Of a DNA stretch of 50,016 bases, positions 1-7,680 are shown in pieces. The position numbers were made by a program, and so were the translations under genes. The notes under the pieces are model-generated. The model did not search any database, was not told where the DNA came from, and saw only the letters and a program-made list of their open reading frames with translations. How positions within the stretch are numbered: position 1 is the first letter of the stretch; every line of letters starts with the position of its first letter. The DNA comes from Burkholderiales bacterium (lineage in GTDB: Bacteria; Pseudomonadota; Gammaproteobacteria; Burkholderiales; Ga0077523), in assembly GCA_019745565.1 (NCBI GenBank), contig JAIESW010000004.1, positions 1 through 50,016 on the forward strand, read 5' to 3'.

Positions 1-368
1 TGAACGCGATCTTGAAGTCTGGAATCCCGTGGAAGTCCCCGTCCAACGCCATCGCTTGACACGGTTGCTCCCCCGGCTTCGCCGGGGGAAGGTTGGGATG
101 GGGGCCAACCGCCCGCCGTCAGCGGGCAGTGGTACTCATGCGAGGAATAGCCACCGGCACTCGCCCCGCAGCACCGAAGTCGGTCATCCGGAAATCCATC
201 TCGAAGCACTCCGCCAGACTCGCCGAGGGCCTGAAGCATCCGACGTCTCCCTAAAGCCTTAGCCAGTTCATCGAAGCGCTGGCCGCGGGCGCGCGAGCAG
301 GCGCGGGGATCCGTGGGCTGGTGCGGGGAATTTGACCTAGATGAGTATCACTGTTAATTGCGCAGCGC
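1..368. other. Gene-free left edge
   Basis: No convincing gene was found here. Short open frames exist on both strands but lack recognisable motifs and a ribosome binding site. The only structured element is one palindromic repeat at 69-106. The region lies downstream of regA, which reads leftward and stops at 370, so it should hold the regA 3' end; no hairpin followed by a T-run is visible. Confidence 0.6.
69..106. repeat. Modular palindromic repeat, single half-unit
   Basis: The stem CCCCCGGCTTCGCCGGGGG is followed by AAGGTTGGGATGGGGG, the same arm found at 924-1034, 3170-3280, 12260-12417, 13305-13397, 22594-22683, 28732-28934 and 32277-32357. This copy has one hairpin and one tail. It resembles REP/BIME-type intergenic repeats in organisation; the family name is not known to me. 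Confidence 0.85.
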
Positions 369-369
369 G

Positions 370-909
370 TTATTCGCCGGGCGCGCGCTTCGCGAGCTTG
401 CGTTGCAGCGTGCGGCGATGCATGCCCAGGCTGCGCGCGGTGGCGGAGATGTTGCCGTCGTGTTCGCCCAGGATCTTCTGGATGTGCTCCCACTCGAGCC
501 GGTCGACGGACAGCGGCTTCTGCGACACCGCGGCGTCGGCGTTGCCGGCGGTTTCGCCGAAGGCTGCGACGATCTGGTCCGCGTCCACCGGTTTCGCGAG
601 ATAGTGAGTCGCGCCGAGCTTGATGGCTTCCACCGCGGTGGCGATGCTGGCATAGCCGGTGAGCACCACGATGCGCATCGCATCGTCGAGCGCGCGCAAT
701 GCAGGCACAACCGTGAGGCCCGATGCGCCGGGCAGACGGAGGTCGACGATCGCGTGCGTGGGTGTTTGTGCGTGTGCGATGACGAGCGCCTGTTCGGCGT
801 CCCCGGCGACGCGAACCGCGAATCCGCGGCGCTCCATGGCGCGCGCGAGCACGCTGCGCAATGCGGCGTCGTCTTCGACGATGAGGAGTTGGGGGGAGGG
901 GCTCGTCAT
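370..909 (-). CDS. regA: RegA/ActR/PrrA-family redox response regulator
   Basis: 179-residue response regulator. The receiver domain spans about residues 6-120, with acidic residues 12-14 (EDD), phospho-acceptor Asp56 in IVDLRLP, Thr84 and Lys106 (AKPVD). The C-terminal Fis-type helix-turn-helix (about 134-175) holds TARSLGMHRRTLQRKL, close to the nearly invariant recognition helix of RegA/PrrA/ActR/RoxR. Proteins of this family switch respiration, nitrogen and carbon genes in response to redox state relayed by RegB. The start at 909 (MTSPSPQ) is chosen because the family begins just before the receiver domain. The cognate kinase gene is upstream on the same strand, separated by a repeat element. 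Perfect and near-perfect RegR/RegA-type boxes at 4264-4278 and 2369-2383 suggest nearby targets. Confidence 0.93.
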   Translation of the reverse strand: MTSPSPQLLIVEDDAALRSVLARAMERRGFAVRVAGDAEQALVIAHAQTPTHAIVDLRLPGASGLTVVPALRALDDAMRIVVLTGYASIATAVEAIKLGATHYLAKPVDADQIVAAFGETAGNADAAVSQKPLSVDRLEWEHIQKILGEHDGNISATARSLGMHRRTLQRKLAKRAPGE

Positions 910-923
910 AGGGACACGCTGGA

Positions 924-1034
924 GCCCCCGTCCCAACCTTCCCCCACCGAAGGTGGGGGAAGGGGTGTACTTCCCTCCTTCCGGCGGTGTACGTCGCCTC
1001 CCTCAGCTTGCTGGGGGAGGGTTAGGGTGGGGGC
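924..1034. repeat. Full composite palindromic repeat inside regB-regA
   Basis: Three-part element: a hairpin with CCCCACC..GGTGGGG flanked by the CCCCCGTCCCAACCTTCC arm, a middle GTAC...GTAC palindrome, and a second hairpin CCCTCAGC..GCTGGGGGAGGG ending in TTAGGGTGGGGGC. It fills almost the whole regB-regA gap (910-1048), so any regA transcript started upstream of regB would carry it. A role in mRNA processing or differential expression is inference. Confidence 0.85.
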
Positions 1035-1048
1035 AAACGCTGGCAACT

Positions 1049-2308
1049 TTACGCCGCGATCCTCTCGAGCGGCAGCTCGAGCCGCGTGCACGCACCGCCG
1101 CCCGCTCGATTCGCCAGCGTGACTGTGCCGCCGAAACGTTCGATCGCCGCCGTCGCGATGAGCAACCCGACCCCGTGGCCGTCGGGCTTCGTGGAGATGG
1201 CGGTGCGACCGGCGTTGCGCGCGACTTCCGGCGACACGCCTGTACCGCGATCGCGGATCTCCAGGCTCAGGGACCGTGGCGTCCAGGAGCCCACCATCTC
1301 GATGCCCTCCGGACTCGCATCCGCGGCATTGTCGAGCAGCGAGATCAGCGACTGGCCGAGCGTGAGTTCGTTGACGATGCGCGGTGCAGGCTGCGGACCG
1401 TTCCATGCGCAACGGACGGTCACCCCGGGCCGCAGCGCCTGCCAGCTTTCGATGGCGCGTGCGAGATACTCGTCGAGCGGCTGGCTCGTACCACCCTCGG
1501 CGCGCTGTTCTCCGGCGGAAGCGGCGATGTCGGAGATGATCCGTTTGCAGTGATCCACCTGCAGTCGCAACTGATGCAGGTCCTCGCTCAATGCGGGATC
1601 GGCACCGTGGCTGCGCTGCAGTTCGCGCACCACCACCGCCATGGTGGCGAGCGGTGTGCCGAGCTGATGCGCCGCACCCGCCGCGAGCGTGCCCATGGCG
1701 AGCACCTGACTGTCGCGCAGGGCATTTTCGCGAGCCGCGGCGAGTTCGCGATCGCGCGTGCGCAGCGACTCGGCCATGCGCACGACGAAATACGCGATCA
1801 CGCCGGCCGACAGCGCAAAACTCACCCACATGCCGATCACGTGCAGTCCGAATTCGCTCTCGCCGTGGTGGATGTGCGGCAGCGGCACGAAGAAGAAGCC
1901 GAGCAGCGTGTAGCAGCCGAAGGTGAGTGCCGCCATGCTCCACGCGTAGCGTGCGGGCAGCAGCGTGGCAGCGATCATGAGCGGCAGCAGGAACAGCGTG
2001 ACGAACGAGTTCGACCAGCCGCCGGAGAAATAGAGCACGCCGGTCAGCACGGCGACGTCGGCCAGCAGTTGCAGGAACAGCTCCGGATCACCGACCGGCC
2101 GCTTCGAACGCAATCGCCAGCCGGTCCACGCGTTGAGGACGGCACCGCAGCCGATGACGATGCCGAGCGACAGGACAGGCAGGTCGATTTCCGCCACGCG
2201 CTGCGCGAGCATGACCACCCCGGCGGTCGCTGCGAGTGCGATCCAGCGCAGGATGAACAGGCGCCGCAGGTTGCGCGCGCCGGTGTCGGAGGAGGGCAGG
2301 GTGGACAT
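1049..2308 (-). CDS. regB: RegB/PrrB-family membrane redox sensor histidine kinase
   Basis: 419-residue sensor kinase. Residues 15-180 are hydrophobic and fit the six-helix RegB membrane domain. The H-box reads GTLAAGAAHQLGTPLATMAVV, with phospho-acceptor His214 in the RegB-specific H-x-LGTPL signature. Cys254 (DHCKRII) lies where RegB has its redox-active cysteine. The N, G1 and G2 boxes appear as LLDNAADAS, DRGTGVS and GHGVGLL. The quinone-sensing motif GGxxNPF is present as GGWSNSF (96-102), with Ser in place of Pro. The start at 2308 (MSTLPSS) is chosen because upstream residues of the longer frame are basic, low-complexity and unlike the family. It is transcribed divergently from napG; a palindrome at 2369-2383 may be an autoregulatory RegA site. 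Confidence 0.93.
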   Translation of the reverse strand: MSTLPSSDTGARNLRRLFILRWIALAATAGVVMLAQRVAEIDLPVLSLGIVIGCGAVLNAWTGWRLRSKRPVGDPELFLQLLADVAVLTGVLYFSGGWSNSFVTLFLLPLMIAATLLPARYAWSMAALTFGCYTLLGFFFVPLPHIHHGESEFGLHVIGMWVSFALSAGVIAYFVVRMAESLRTRDRELAAARENALRDSQVLAMGTLAAGAAHQLGTPLATMAVVVRELQRSHGADPALSEDLHQLRLQVDHCKRIISDIAASAGEQRAEGGTSQPLDEYLARAIESWQALRPGVTVRCAWNGPQPAPRIVNELTLGQSLISLLDNAADASPEGIEMVGSWTPRSLSLEIRDRGTGVSPEVARNAGRTAISTKPDGHGVGLLIATAAIERFGGTVTLANRAGGGACTRLELPLERIAA

Positions 2309-2368
2309 CGATGGCTGCTCGTGACGGCAGGCGAATTGTAGCGAGCAGGGCTCCCGAGCGACCCCGGT

Positions 2369-2383
2369 GCGGCGATTTGCCGC
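2369..2383. promoter_or_regulatory. RegA/RegR-like palindrome between regB and napG
   Basis: GCGGCGATTTGCCGC is a palindrome with arms GCGGC/GCCGC and matches the RegR-box consensus GNGRCRTTNNGNCGC at every defined position but one (A for T at position 7). It sits 60 bp upstream of regB and 70 bp upstream of napG, so it could serve both divergent promoters. The consensus is from memory of Bradyrhizobium RegR work; binding is inferred. Confidence 0.45.
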
Positions 2384-2453
2384 GGCCTCGCTTGCACCCC
2401 ATGAGGAACGAGGCAGAATGCGGTGCAACAGGGGAAACGTCCCGGAGGGTGCC

Positions 2454-3137
2454 ATGGCAGACAACGAAGCCAAACCCGGCCGCCGCCAGTTCGTGGCGAG
2501 TTGCATCGGCATGGCCGGTTCTGCCGGAGTGCTGGGTTTGCTGCTCGGCACCTATAGCGAGCAGTCGAAGGCCCGGCCGGCCTGGGCGATCCGCCCGCCG
2601 GGTGCGCTGGCGGAGGAGGATTTCGCGGCCGCCTGTGTTCGGTGCGGGTTGTGCGTGCGCGCCTGTCCGTTCGACACGCTGAAGCTCGCCGAGCTGGGTG
2701 ACGGTGTGACTGCGGGGACGCCGTATTTCGTCGCGCGCCAGGTGCCGTGCGAGATGTGCAAGGACATCCCGTGTGTCGAGGCCTGTCCGACCGGAGCGCT
2801 CAGCAAGAACCTCACGGACATCCGCAAGGCGGAGATGGGCGTGGCGGTGCTGACCAGTCGCGATACCTGTTATGCGGTGGCGCGCGGCGCCAACTGCCGC
2901 GCCTGCTATCTCGCCTGTCCGATCAAGGACGAGGCGATCAGCATGGAGCGGCGACAGACCGACGGGCGCGGCTACTTCGAGCCGACCGTGCATCGGGACA
3001 AATGCACCGGCTGCGGCAAGTGCGAGGAAGCGTGCGTGACCGCGGAGGCGTCGATCAAGGTGCTGCCGCGGGATCTGGTGCGGCACGACCGGCCGGGAGG
3101 GCCGGTGAAGAAGAGCGGGGTGGCGGGGAATCGCTGA
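2454..3137 (+). CDS. napG: NapG-type periplasmic ferredoxin, quinol dehydrogenase component
   Basis: 227 residues. The N-terminus carries a twin-arginine signal, RRQFVASCIGMAG, so the folded iron-sulfur protein is exported by Tat. Four cysteine groups follow: CVRCGLCVRACP, CEMCKDIPCVEACP, CRACYLACP and CTGCGKCEEACV, fitting four [4Fe-4S] clusters. In known systems NapG works with membrane NapH to pass quinol electrons to periplasmic nitrate reductase through NapB/NapC; related pairs also accompany nitrous oxide reductase clusters. The start at 2454 has a CGGAGGG site about 5 bases upstream. napH follows after 159 bp occupied by a repeat. No napA, napB, napD or nosZ is in the window, so the acceptor is unknown. 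Confidence 0.9.
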   Translation: MADNEAKPGRRQFVASCIGMAGSAGVLGLLLGTYSEQSKARPAWAIRPPGALAEEDFAAACVRCGLCVRACPFDTLKLAELGDGVTAGTPYFVARQVPCEMCKDIPCVEACPTGALSKNLTDIRKAEMGVAVLTSRDTCYAVARGANCRACYLACPIKDEAISMERRQTDGRGYFEPTVHRDKCTGCGKCEEACVTAEASIKVLPRDLVRHDRPGGPVKKSGVAGNR

Positions 3138-3169
3138 TCGGTTTGGTTTGCGAGTGGTCAGATTGCTTG

Positions 3170-3280
3170 CCCCCATCCCAGCCTTCCCCCAGCAAAGCTG
3201 GGGGAAGGGGCGTACATCTCTCCCTCCGGGGGTGTACATCCCCTCCCCCAGCTTGCTGGGGGAGGGTTAGGGTGGGGGCA
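3170..3280. repeat. Full composite palindromic repeat between napG and napH
   Basis: Same three-part element as at 924-1034: hairpin CCCCCAGCAAAGCTGGGGG, middle palindrome GTACATC...GTGTAC, hairpin CCCCCAGCTTGCTGGGGG, with outer arms CCCCCATCCCAGCC and GGTTAGGGTGGGGG. It separates two genes that are normally adjacent or overlapping. Confidence 0.88.
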
Positions 3281-3296
3281 GCGAACGCATCCAGTC

Positions 3297-4139
3297 ATGA
3301 CGACCACAACCCACCCTCGCAGCTTCCTCGCCCGCAACCAATGGCTGCTGGCCCGGCGCACGTCGCAGATCGCGATCCTCGTGCTGTTTCTCATCGGCCC
3401 GTGGTTCAGCGTGTGGTGGCTCAAGGGCAACCTCGCCTCCAGCGTCTTCCTCGACACGCTGCCGCTCACCGATCCGCTCGTGCTGCTGCAGTCCTACGTC
3501 GGCGGGCACACGATCGAGGCGACGGCGTTGGTCGGGGCGATCACCGTGTTTGCGATCTACGCCCTGATCGGCGGCCGCGTGTATTGCTCCTGGGTCTGTC
3601 CGATCAACATCGTGACCGATGCTGCCCACTGGTTGCGCACGAAGCTGCACATCGGCGTGAACTGGCAGCCGCGCAAGGCGACGCGGCTGTGGATCCTCGG
3701 GGCCTCGTTGGCCGTATCGGCCGCGGCCGGCGCCATCGCCTGGGAACTGGTGAATCCGGTGACCATGTTGCAGCGAGGGCTCGTGTTCGGCCTCGGGCTC
3801 GCGTGGATCATCGTGCTGGCGGTGTTCCTGTTCGACCTGATGGTGAGCCGCCGCGGCTGGTGCAGCTATCTGTGCCCGGTGGGGGCGTTCTACGGCATCG
3901 CGGGCAAGGTGGCGCTGATCCGCGTGAGTGCGGTGCGGCGCAGCGCCTGTACCGACTGCGGTGACTGCTTCCGCGTGTGCCCCGAGCCGCACGTGATCTC
4001 GCCGGCACTGAAGCCGCGCGACCCGAACACTTCGCCCGTGATACTGAGCGGGGACTGTACGAACTGCGGGCGGTGCCTGGACGTCTGCGCGGACGATGTG
4101 TTCGAGATGGGGGGGCGGTTCCGGAAGCGTCCAGGATAG
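3297..4139 (+). CDS. napH: NapH-type membrane quinol dehydrogenase component
   Basis: 280 residues. Four membrane segments are visible (about 24-45, 75-95, 135-155, 165-185) with the paired CxxxCP motifs CSWVCPIN and CSYLCPVG typical of NapH. The C-terminal cytoplasmic part has two [4Fe-4S] motifs, CTDCGDCFRVCP and CTNCGRCLDVC. NapH is thought to oxidise quinol and pass electrons to NapG across the membrane. The start ATG at 3297 directly follows the repeat element, and no strong Shine-Dalgarno sequence is seen except the G-rich repeat tail itself (GGGTGGGGG, about 20 bases upstream). Most likely co-transcribed with napG. Confidence 0.92.
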   Translation: MTTTTHPRSFLARNQWLLARRTSQIAILVLFLIGPWFSVWWLKGNLASSVFLDTLPLTDPLVLLQSYVGGHTIEATALVGAITVFAIYALIGGRVYCSWVCPINIVTDAAHWLRTKLHIGVNWQPRKATRLWILGASLAVSAAAGAIAWELVNPVTMLQRGLVFGLGLAWIIVLAVFLFDLMVSRRGWCSYLCPVGAFYGIAGKVALIRVSAVRRSACTDCGDCFRVCPEPHVISPALKPRDPNTSPVILSGDCTNCGRCLDVCADDVFEMGGRFRKRPG

Positions 4140-4151
4140 CCGCGAAAAGCG

Positions 4152-4242
4152 TTCAACGCGAAGGACAGGAAAAATACGAAGTTGACACGAAGGTGACCGA
4201 ATCCTCGCGTGCCTTCGTGCTCTTCGTGTCCTTCACGTTTCA
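4152..4242. repeat. TTCGTGTCC inverted-repeat element, copy 1
   Basis: Left arm like GCGAAGGACAGGAAA and ACACGAAGG, right arm CCTTCGTGCTCTTCGTGTCCTTC, with a spacer of about 50 bases. A close relative with perfect 16-bp arms occurs at 43982-44076. The element sits between the napH stop and the promoter region of the TonB receptor. Confidence 0.75.
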
Positions 4243-4263
4243 AGATTTTCGCACGGGGCGGGT

Positions 4264-4278
4264 GCGACATTTTGTCGC
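4264..4278 (+). promoter_or_regulatory. RegA/RegR box upstream of TonB receptor operon
   Basis: GCGACATTTTGTCGC fits the RegR-box consensus GNGRCRTTNNGNCGC at all defined positions and is a palindrome with arms GCGACA/TGTCGC. It lies 91 bp upstream of the receptor start, a usual place for a RegA-type activator. With regBA in the same window, control of 4370-8159 by redox state is a reasonable inference. Confidence 0.6.
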
Positions 4279-4369
4279 GCGGCAACGGGTCACATTCCGC
4301 CGCTCGGCCCGGGCACCTAGACTCGCCCCGGTCTTCCGATGAACCGGCGCGCGAGGCGCCCAGCAGGTC

Positions 4370-6508
4370 ATGCGTCTTCCCGTTCTTCCGACGGCCGCTC
4401 TGGCGGCCTTCTGTGTTGCCCATCCGGCCGCTGCGCAGAGCGAATCCCCCGCACCCGATCAGCGCACGCCCGAAGTCACCGTCACCGGCACTCGTGAGAA
4501 GGCGTTGCTGTCCGAGACCCCGGCCTCGATCGGCATCGTCAAGCCCGAGGTGATCCACCAGACCGGGCCGATGCATCCGCAGCAGATCCTCGGTCAAGTG
4601 CCGGGCGTCGCGGTCGCGGTGACCAACGGCGAAGGCCACACCACCGCCATCCGGCAGCCGTTCACCACGAGTCCGCTCTATCTGTTCCTGGAGGACGGCA
4701 TCCCGATCCGTGCGACCGGGATGTTCAACCACAACGCGCTGTACGAGATCAACATCCCCATGTCGGGCGGGATCGAGGTGACGCGAGGACCCGGTACCGC
4801 ACTGTACGGATCGGACGCCATCGGCGGCATCATCAACGTGCTCACGCGCGGACCTTCGGCCGAACCGGACGCGCGCGTATCCCTGGAAGGCGGCAGCTAT
4901 GGCTGGGCGCGCCTCATGGGTACCGCCAGCACCGGCATGACCGGCTTCGGCGGTCTGCGGACGGATCTCAACGTCACGCATACCGACGGCTGGCGCGACA
5001 AGACTGCGTACGACCGCCAGAGCGCCGGACTGCGTTGGGACTACGAACTGGACGGACGCACCACCTTCAAGACCGTCCTCGCGTTCGCCAACATCGACCA
5101 GGAGACCGGAGCCAATTCGCCGCTCACGCTGGGCGACTACGAGAACAATCCGACGAAGAACAACTTTTCCATCGCGTTCCGCAAGGTGCAGGCGCTGCGC
5201 CTGTCCACCGCCTTCGAGAAGGAGTTCGACGGGAGCCTGCTGTCGCTGACGCCTTACCTGCGCGACAACAGCATGGATCTCAACGGCTCCTTCAACCTGA
5301 GCTCCGACCCGCGCATCGAGACGACGCAGAACATGTCCTACGGATTGCTCGCCAAGTGGCGGCAGGACTTCGCAGGCGCATGGCGGCCGCGTGTCATCGT
5401 CGGCATCGATCTCGACCGGAGCCCGGGATCGCGGGTCGAGGACAACATCATCACGTCGCGCACCGGTACCGGCGCCAATACGTCCTACAACAGCTACGTG
5501 CTCGGCACCCGCATCTACGACTACGACGTGACCTTCACCAGCATCTCACCGTATATCCATACCGAGGTGTCGCCCTTCGAGCGCTTGCGGATCACGGTCG
5601 GCGCTCGGTACGACGATCTGTCGTACGACATGCGCAACAACCTGGCACCGGGTGCCGTCCAGGCGAACGTGAACGGAGCAACGCGCTTCTACGGGCAGAT
5701 TCCCGACGCGTCCCTCAACTTCACGCAGGTGAGCCCGAAGTTCGGCGCGACGTTCCAGATCGACGCCGAGACCACGATCTACACGTCGTACAACCACGGT
5801 TTCCGCGTGCCGTCCGAAGGCCAGCTCTTCCGGGCCGGCAACGACACGACGGCTCAGCGTGCCGTTGCGCGGGCCAACGCGCTGCTGACCCTGAAGCCGA
5901 TCCAGGCCAATCAGTTCGAAGTGGGCCTGCGCGGCGAGGTACGGAATGTCGCCTACAACGTAGCGCTCTACGATCTCATCAAGTACGACGACCTGGTGAG
6001 CCAGCGCGACCTCGCGACCAACGTCACCACCAACGTGAATGCGGGCAAGACCGAAAGCCGCGGAATCGAGGTGGGTCTGGGCATCCCCTTCACACCGCAG
6101 TGGCGCCTCGACGTGGCCGGGTCCTACGCGATCCACAAGTACGTGAACTTCGCCACGGCCACGGCCGATTTCAGCGGCAGGGAGATGGAAGCGGCGCCGC
6201 GGGTCATCGGCAACACGCGGCTGACCTGGACGCCCACCGAGAAGACGCTGCTGCAGCTCGAATGGGTGCGCATCGGCTCCTACTGGCTGGAGGCCTCCAA
6301 CTCGGCGGCGTTCGGGAAGTATTCGGGCTACGATCTCATCAATCTGCGCTTCAACCAGACGGTCAACAAGTCCGTGTCGTTCTTCGCCCGCATCATGAAC
6401 CTGCTCGACGAGCGCTATGCCGACAGCGCGTCGGTGTCGTCGAACACGCCCGTGTATTCGCCCGGGCTGCCGCGCACCTATTACGCCGGAGTCGAACTGA
6501 AGTGGTAG
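4370..6508 (+). CDS. TonB-dependent outer-membrane receptor, probable metal uptake
   Basis: 712 residues. A signal peptide (about 1-23, ending HPAAAQ) is followed by a TonB box (EVTVTGTRE), a plug domain (about 45-155, with GGIEVTRGPGTALYGSDAIGG) and a 22-strand-type barrel ending in aromatic-terminated VELKW, as outer-membrane proteins do. Such receptors import metal complexes, cobamides or other scarce ligands using TonB energy. The substrate cannot be read from the sequence. The next two genes (a propeller with Cys/His motifs and a thioredoxin) are only 2 bp away and overlapping, and the context of Nap genes suggests copper or another redox metal; this is inference. No Fur-like site was noticed; a RegA-type box lies upstream. 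Confidence 0.9.
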   Translation: MRLPVLPTAALAAFCVAHPAAAQSESPAPDQRTPEVTVTGTREKALLSETPASIGIVKPEVIHQTGPMHPQQILGQVPGVAVAVTNGEGHTTAIRQPFTTSPLYLFLEDGIPIRATGMFNHNALYEINIPMSGGIEVTRGPGTALYGSDAIGGIINVLTRGPSAEPDARVSLEGGSYGWARLMGTASTGMTGFGGLRTDLNVTHTDGWRDKTAYDRQSAGLRWDYELDGRTTFKTVLAFANIDQETGANSPLTLGDYENNPTKNNFSIAFRKVQALRLSTAFEKEFDGSLLSLTPYLRDNSMDLNGSFNLSSDPRIETTQNMSYGLLAKWRQDFAGAWRPRVIVGIDLDRSPGSRVEDNIITSRTGTGANTSYNSYVLGTRIYDYDVTFTSISPYIHTEVSPFERLRITVGARYDDLSYDMRNNLAPGAVQANVNGATRFYGQIPDASLNFTQVSPKFGATFQIDAETTIYTSYNHGFRVPSEGQLFRAGNDTTAQRAVARANALLTLKPIQANQFEVGLRGEVRNVAYNVALYDLIKYDDLVSQRDLATNVTTNVNAGKTESRGIEVGLGIPFTPQWRLDVAGSYAIHKYVNFATATADFSGREMEAAPRVIGNTRLTWTPTEKTLLQLEWVRIGSYWLEASNSAAFGKYSGYDLINLRFNQTVNKSVSFFARIMNLLDERYADSASVSSNTPVYSPGLPRTYYAGVELKW

Positions 6509-6510
6509 GG

Positions 6511-7680
6511 ATGCGCTCGGGCCTGGTCGCTGCGTTGCTCTGCGCGAGCATCGCGACGGCACAGGATCATGCGGCCCATGGCGCCGCGAAGACACCGCGT
6601 TTCGCGCTCGGGTCATCCGCAGCGGTGGATGGTTCGGGGACGATCTGGGCCGTGCACTTGGATGGCGGCCGGGTGGTGGTCCGTCAGAGCGCGGGGGTGG
6701 GGCAGCTCTGGTCGGCTCCCGTGCCGCTATCCGCGCCAGAAGAGCGTATAGAGGCCGACGGCGATGCCCGGCCCAAGATTGCGGTCGGAGGGGTGAACGA
6801 ACTTTACGTGACGTGGACTCATCCGCTTGCGAAGCCCTACACCGGCGAGATCCGCTTCGTCCGATCGGTCGATGGTGGCCGGACTTTCAGTGCGCCGATG
6901 ACCGTGCATCGCGATCGCCAGGAGATCACCCATCGCTTCGACTCGGTCGCCGTCTCGCAACGGGGGCAGGTGTTCGTCGCCTGGATCGACCGGCGCGATG
7001 CCGTGCTGGCGAAGGAGCGCGGGGCCGACTACCGCGGCGCCGCGGTCTACTACGCCGTCTCCGACGACCGGGGGGCGAGTTTTCGGGGCGACTTCAAGGT
7101 GGGCGACCACAGCTGCGAATGCTGCCGCATCGCGATGCGGCCGCGCAGCGACGGCGGTATGGACGCGCTCTGGCGGCATGTGTTCGAACCCAACGTGCGC
7201 GATCACGCGCTTGCCGTGCTCGAACCGGACGGCGCGGTGACCGATCTGCATCGTGCCACCTTCGACGACTGGCGCATCGATGCCTGCCCGCATCACGGTC
7301 CGTCGCTGGTGGCGGATGGGGCGGGGACGCTGCACTCCGTATGGTTTGCACAGTCGTCCGATGATGCCGGCGCCTTCTACGGTCGACTGATCGACGGCAA
7401 GGTGGAAGGTCAGCGCAAGCTCGGGGGTGGAGCTGCCGAGCACCCGGACATCGCGGCGGCAGGCAACAGCGTCGTCGTGGTGTGGAAGGAGTTCGATGGG
7501 AACGTCACGCGATTGCGTGCGATGACCTCGGACGATCGGGGCGCGCACTGGAGCGAGCGGGAACTCGGCAGCACCACCGACGCGTCCGGTCAGCCGCAGT
7601 TGCTGCAGATCGGCGAGCGCTTCGTCGTGTTCTGGAACACTCGGGCAGACGGCTTGACGCTCACGGGGATCTCCCGATGA
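6511..7680 (+). CDS. Exported Asp-box beta-propeller with CECC and CPHHGP motifs
   Basis: 389 residues. Signal peptide 1-17 (ending ATAQ) followed by a His-rich start, DHAAHG. Three Asp-box (BNR) repeats are clear: SVDGGRTF (119-126), SDDRGASF (184-191), SDDRGAHW (340-347), so the fold is a sialidase-type propeller. No sialidase catalytic set (arginine triad, Tyr/Glu pair) was recognised. Instead there is CECC at 202-205 (DHSCECCRIAMR) and DACPHHGP at 257-264, which look like metal or redox sites. The gene starts 2 bp after the receptor stop and its last 4 bases overlap the thioredoxin start (ATGA), so the three are translationally linked. Databases may label this exo-alpha-sialidase; metal binding in the periplasm seems likelier but is inference. 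Confidence 0.75.
   Translation: MRSGLVAALLCASIATAQDHAAHGAAKTPRFALGSSAAVDGSGTIWAVHLDGGRVVVRQSAGVGQLWSAPVPLSAPEERIEADGDARPKIAVGGVNELYVTWTHPLAKPYTGEIRFVRSVDGGRTFSAPMTVHRDRQEITHRFDSVAVSQRGQVFVAWIDRRDAVLAKERGADYRGAAVYYAVSDDRGASFRGDFKVGDHSCECCRIAMRPRSDGGMDALWRHVFEPNVRDHALAVLEPDGAVTDLHRATFDDWRIDACPHHGPSLVADGAGTLHSVWFAQSSDDAGAFYGRLIDGKVEGQRKLGGGAAEHPDIAAAGNSVVVVWKEFDGNVTRLRAMTSDDRGAHWSERELGSTTDASGQPQLLQIGERFVVFWNTRADGLTLTGISR

Noticed and set aside
5035..7680. Very long alternative-frame ORF (881 codons) spanning the TonB receptor and propeller genes
   Set aside because: Arg/His-rich composition without motifs in its first part; its last 389 codons are the real propeller gene, which has its own start and signal peptide at 6511.
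6511..7680. Sialidase function for the Asp-box propeller
   Set aside because: Asp boxes show the fold only; the catalytic Arg triad and Tyr/Glu pair were not recognised, and the Cys/His motifs and neighbours point elsewhere.
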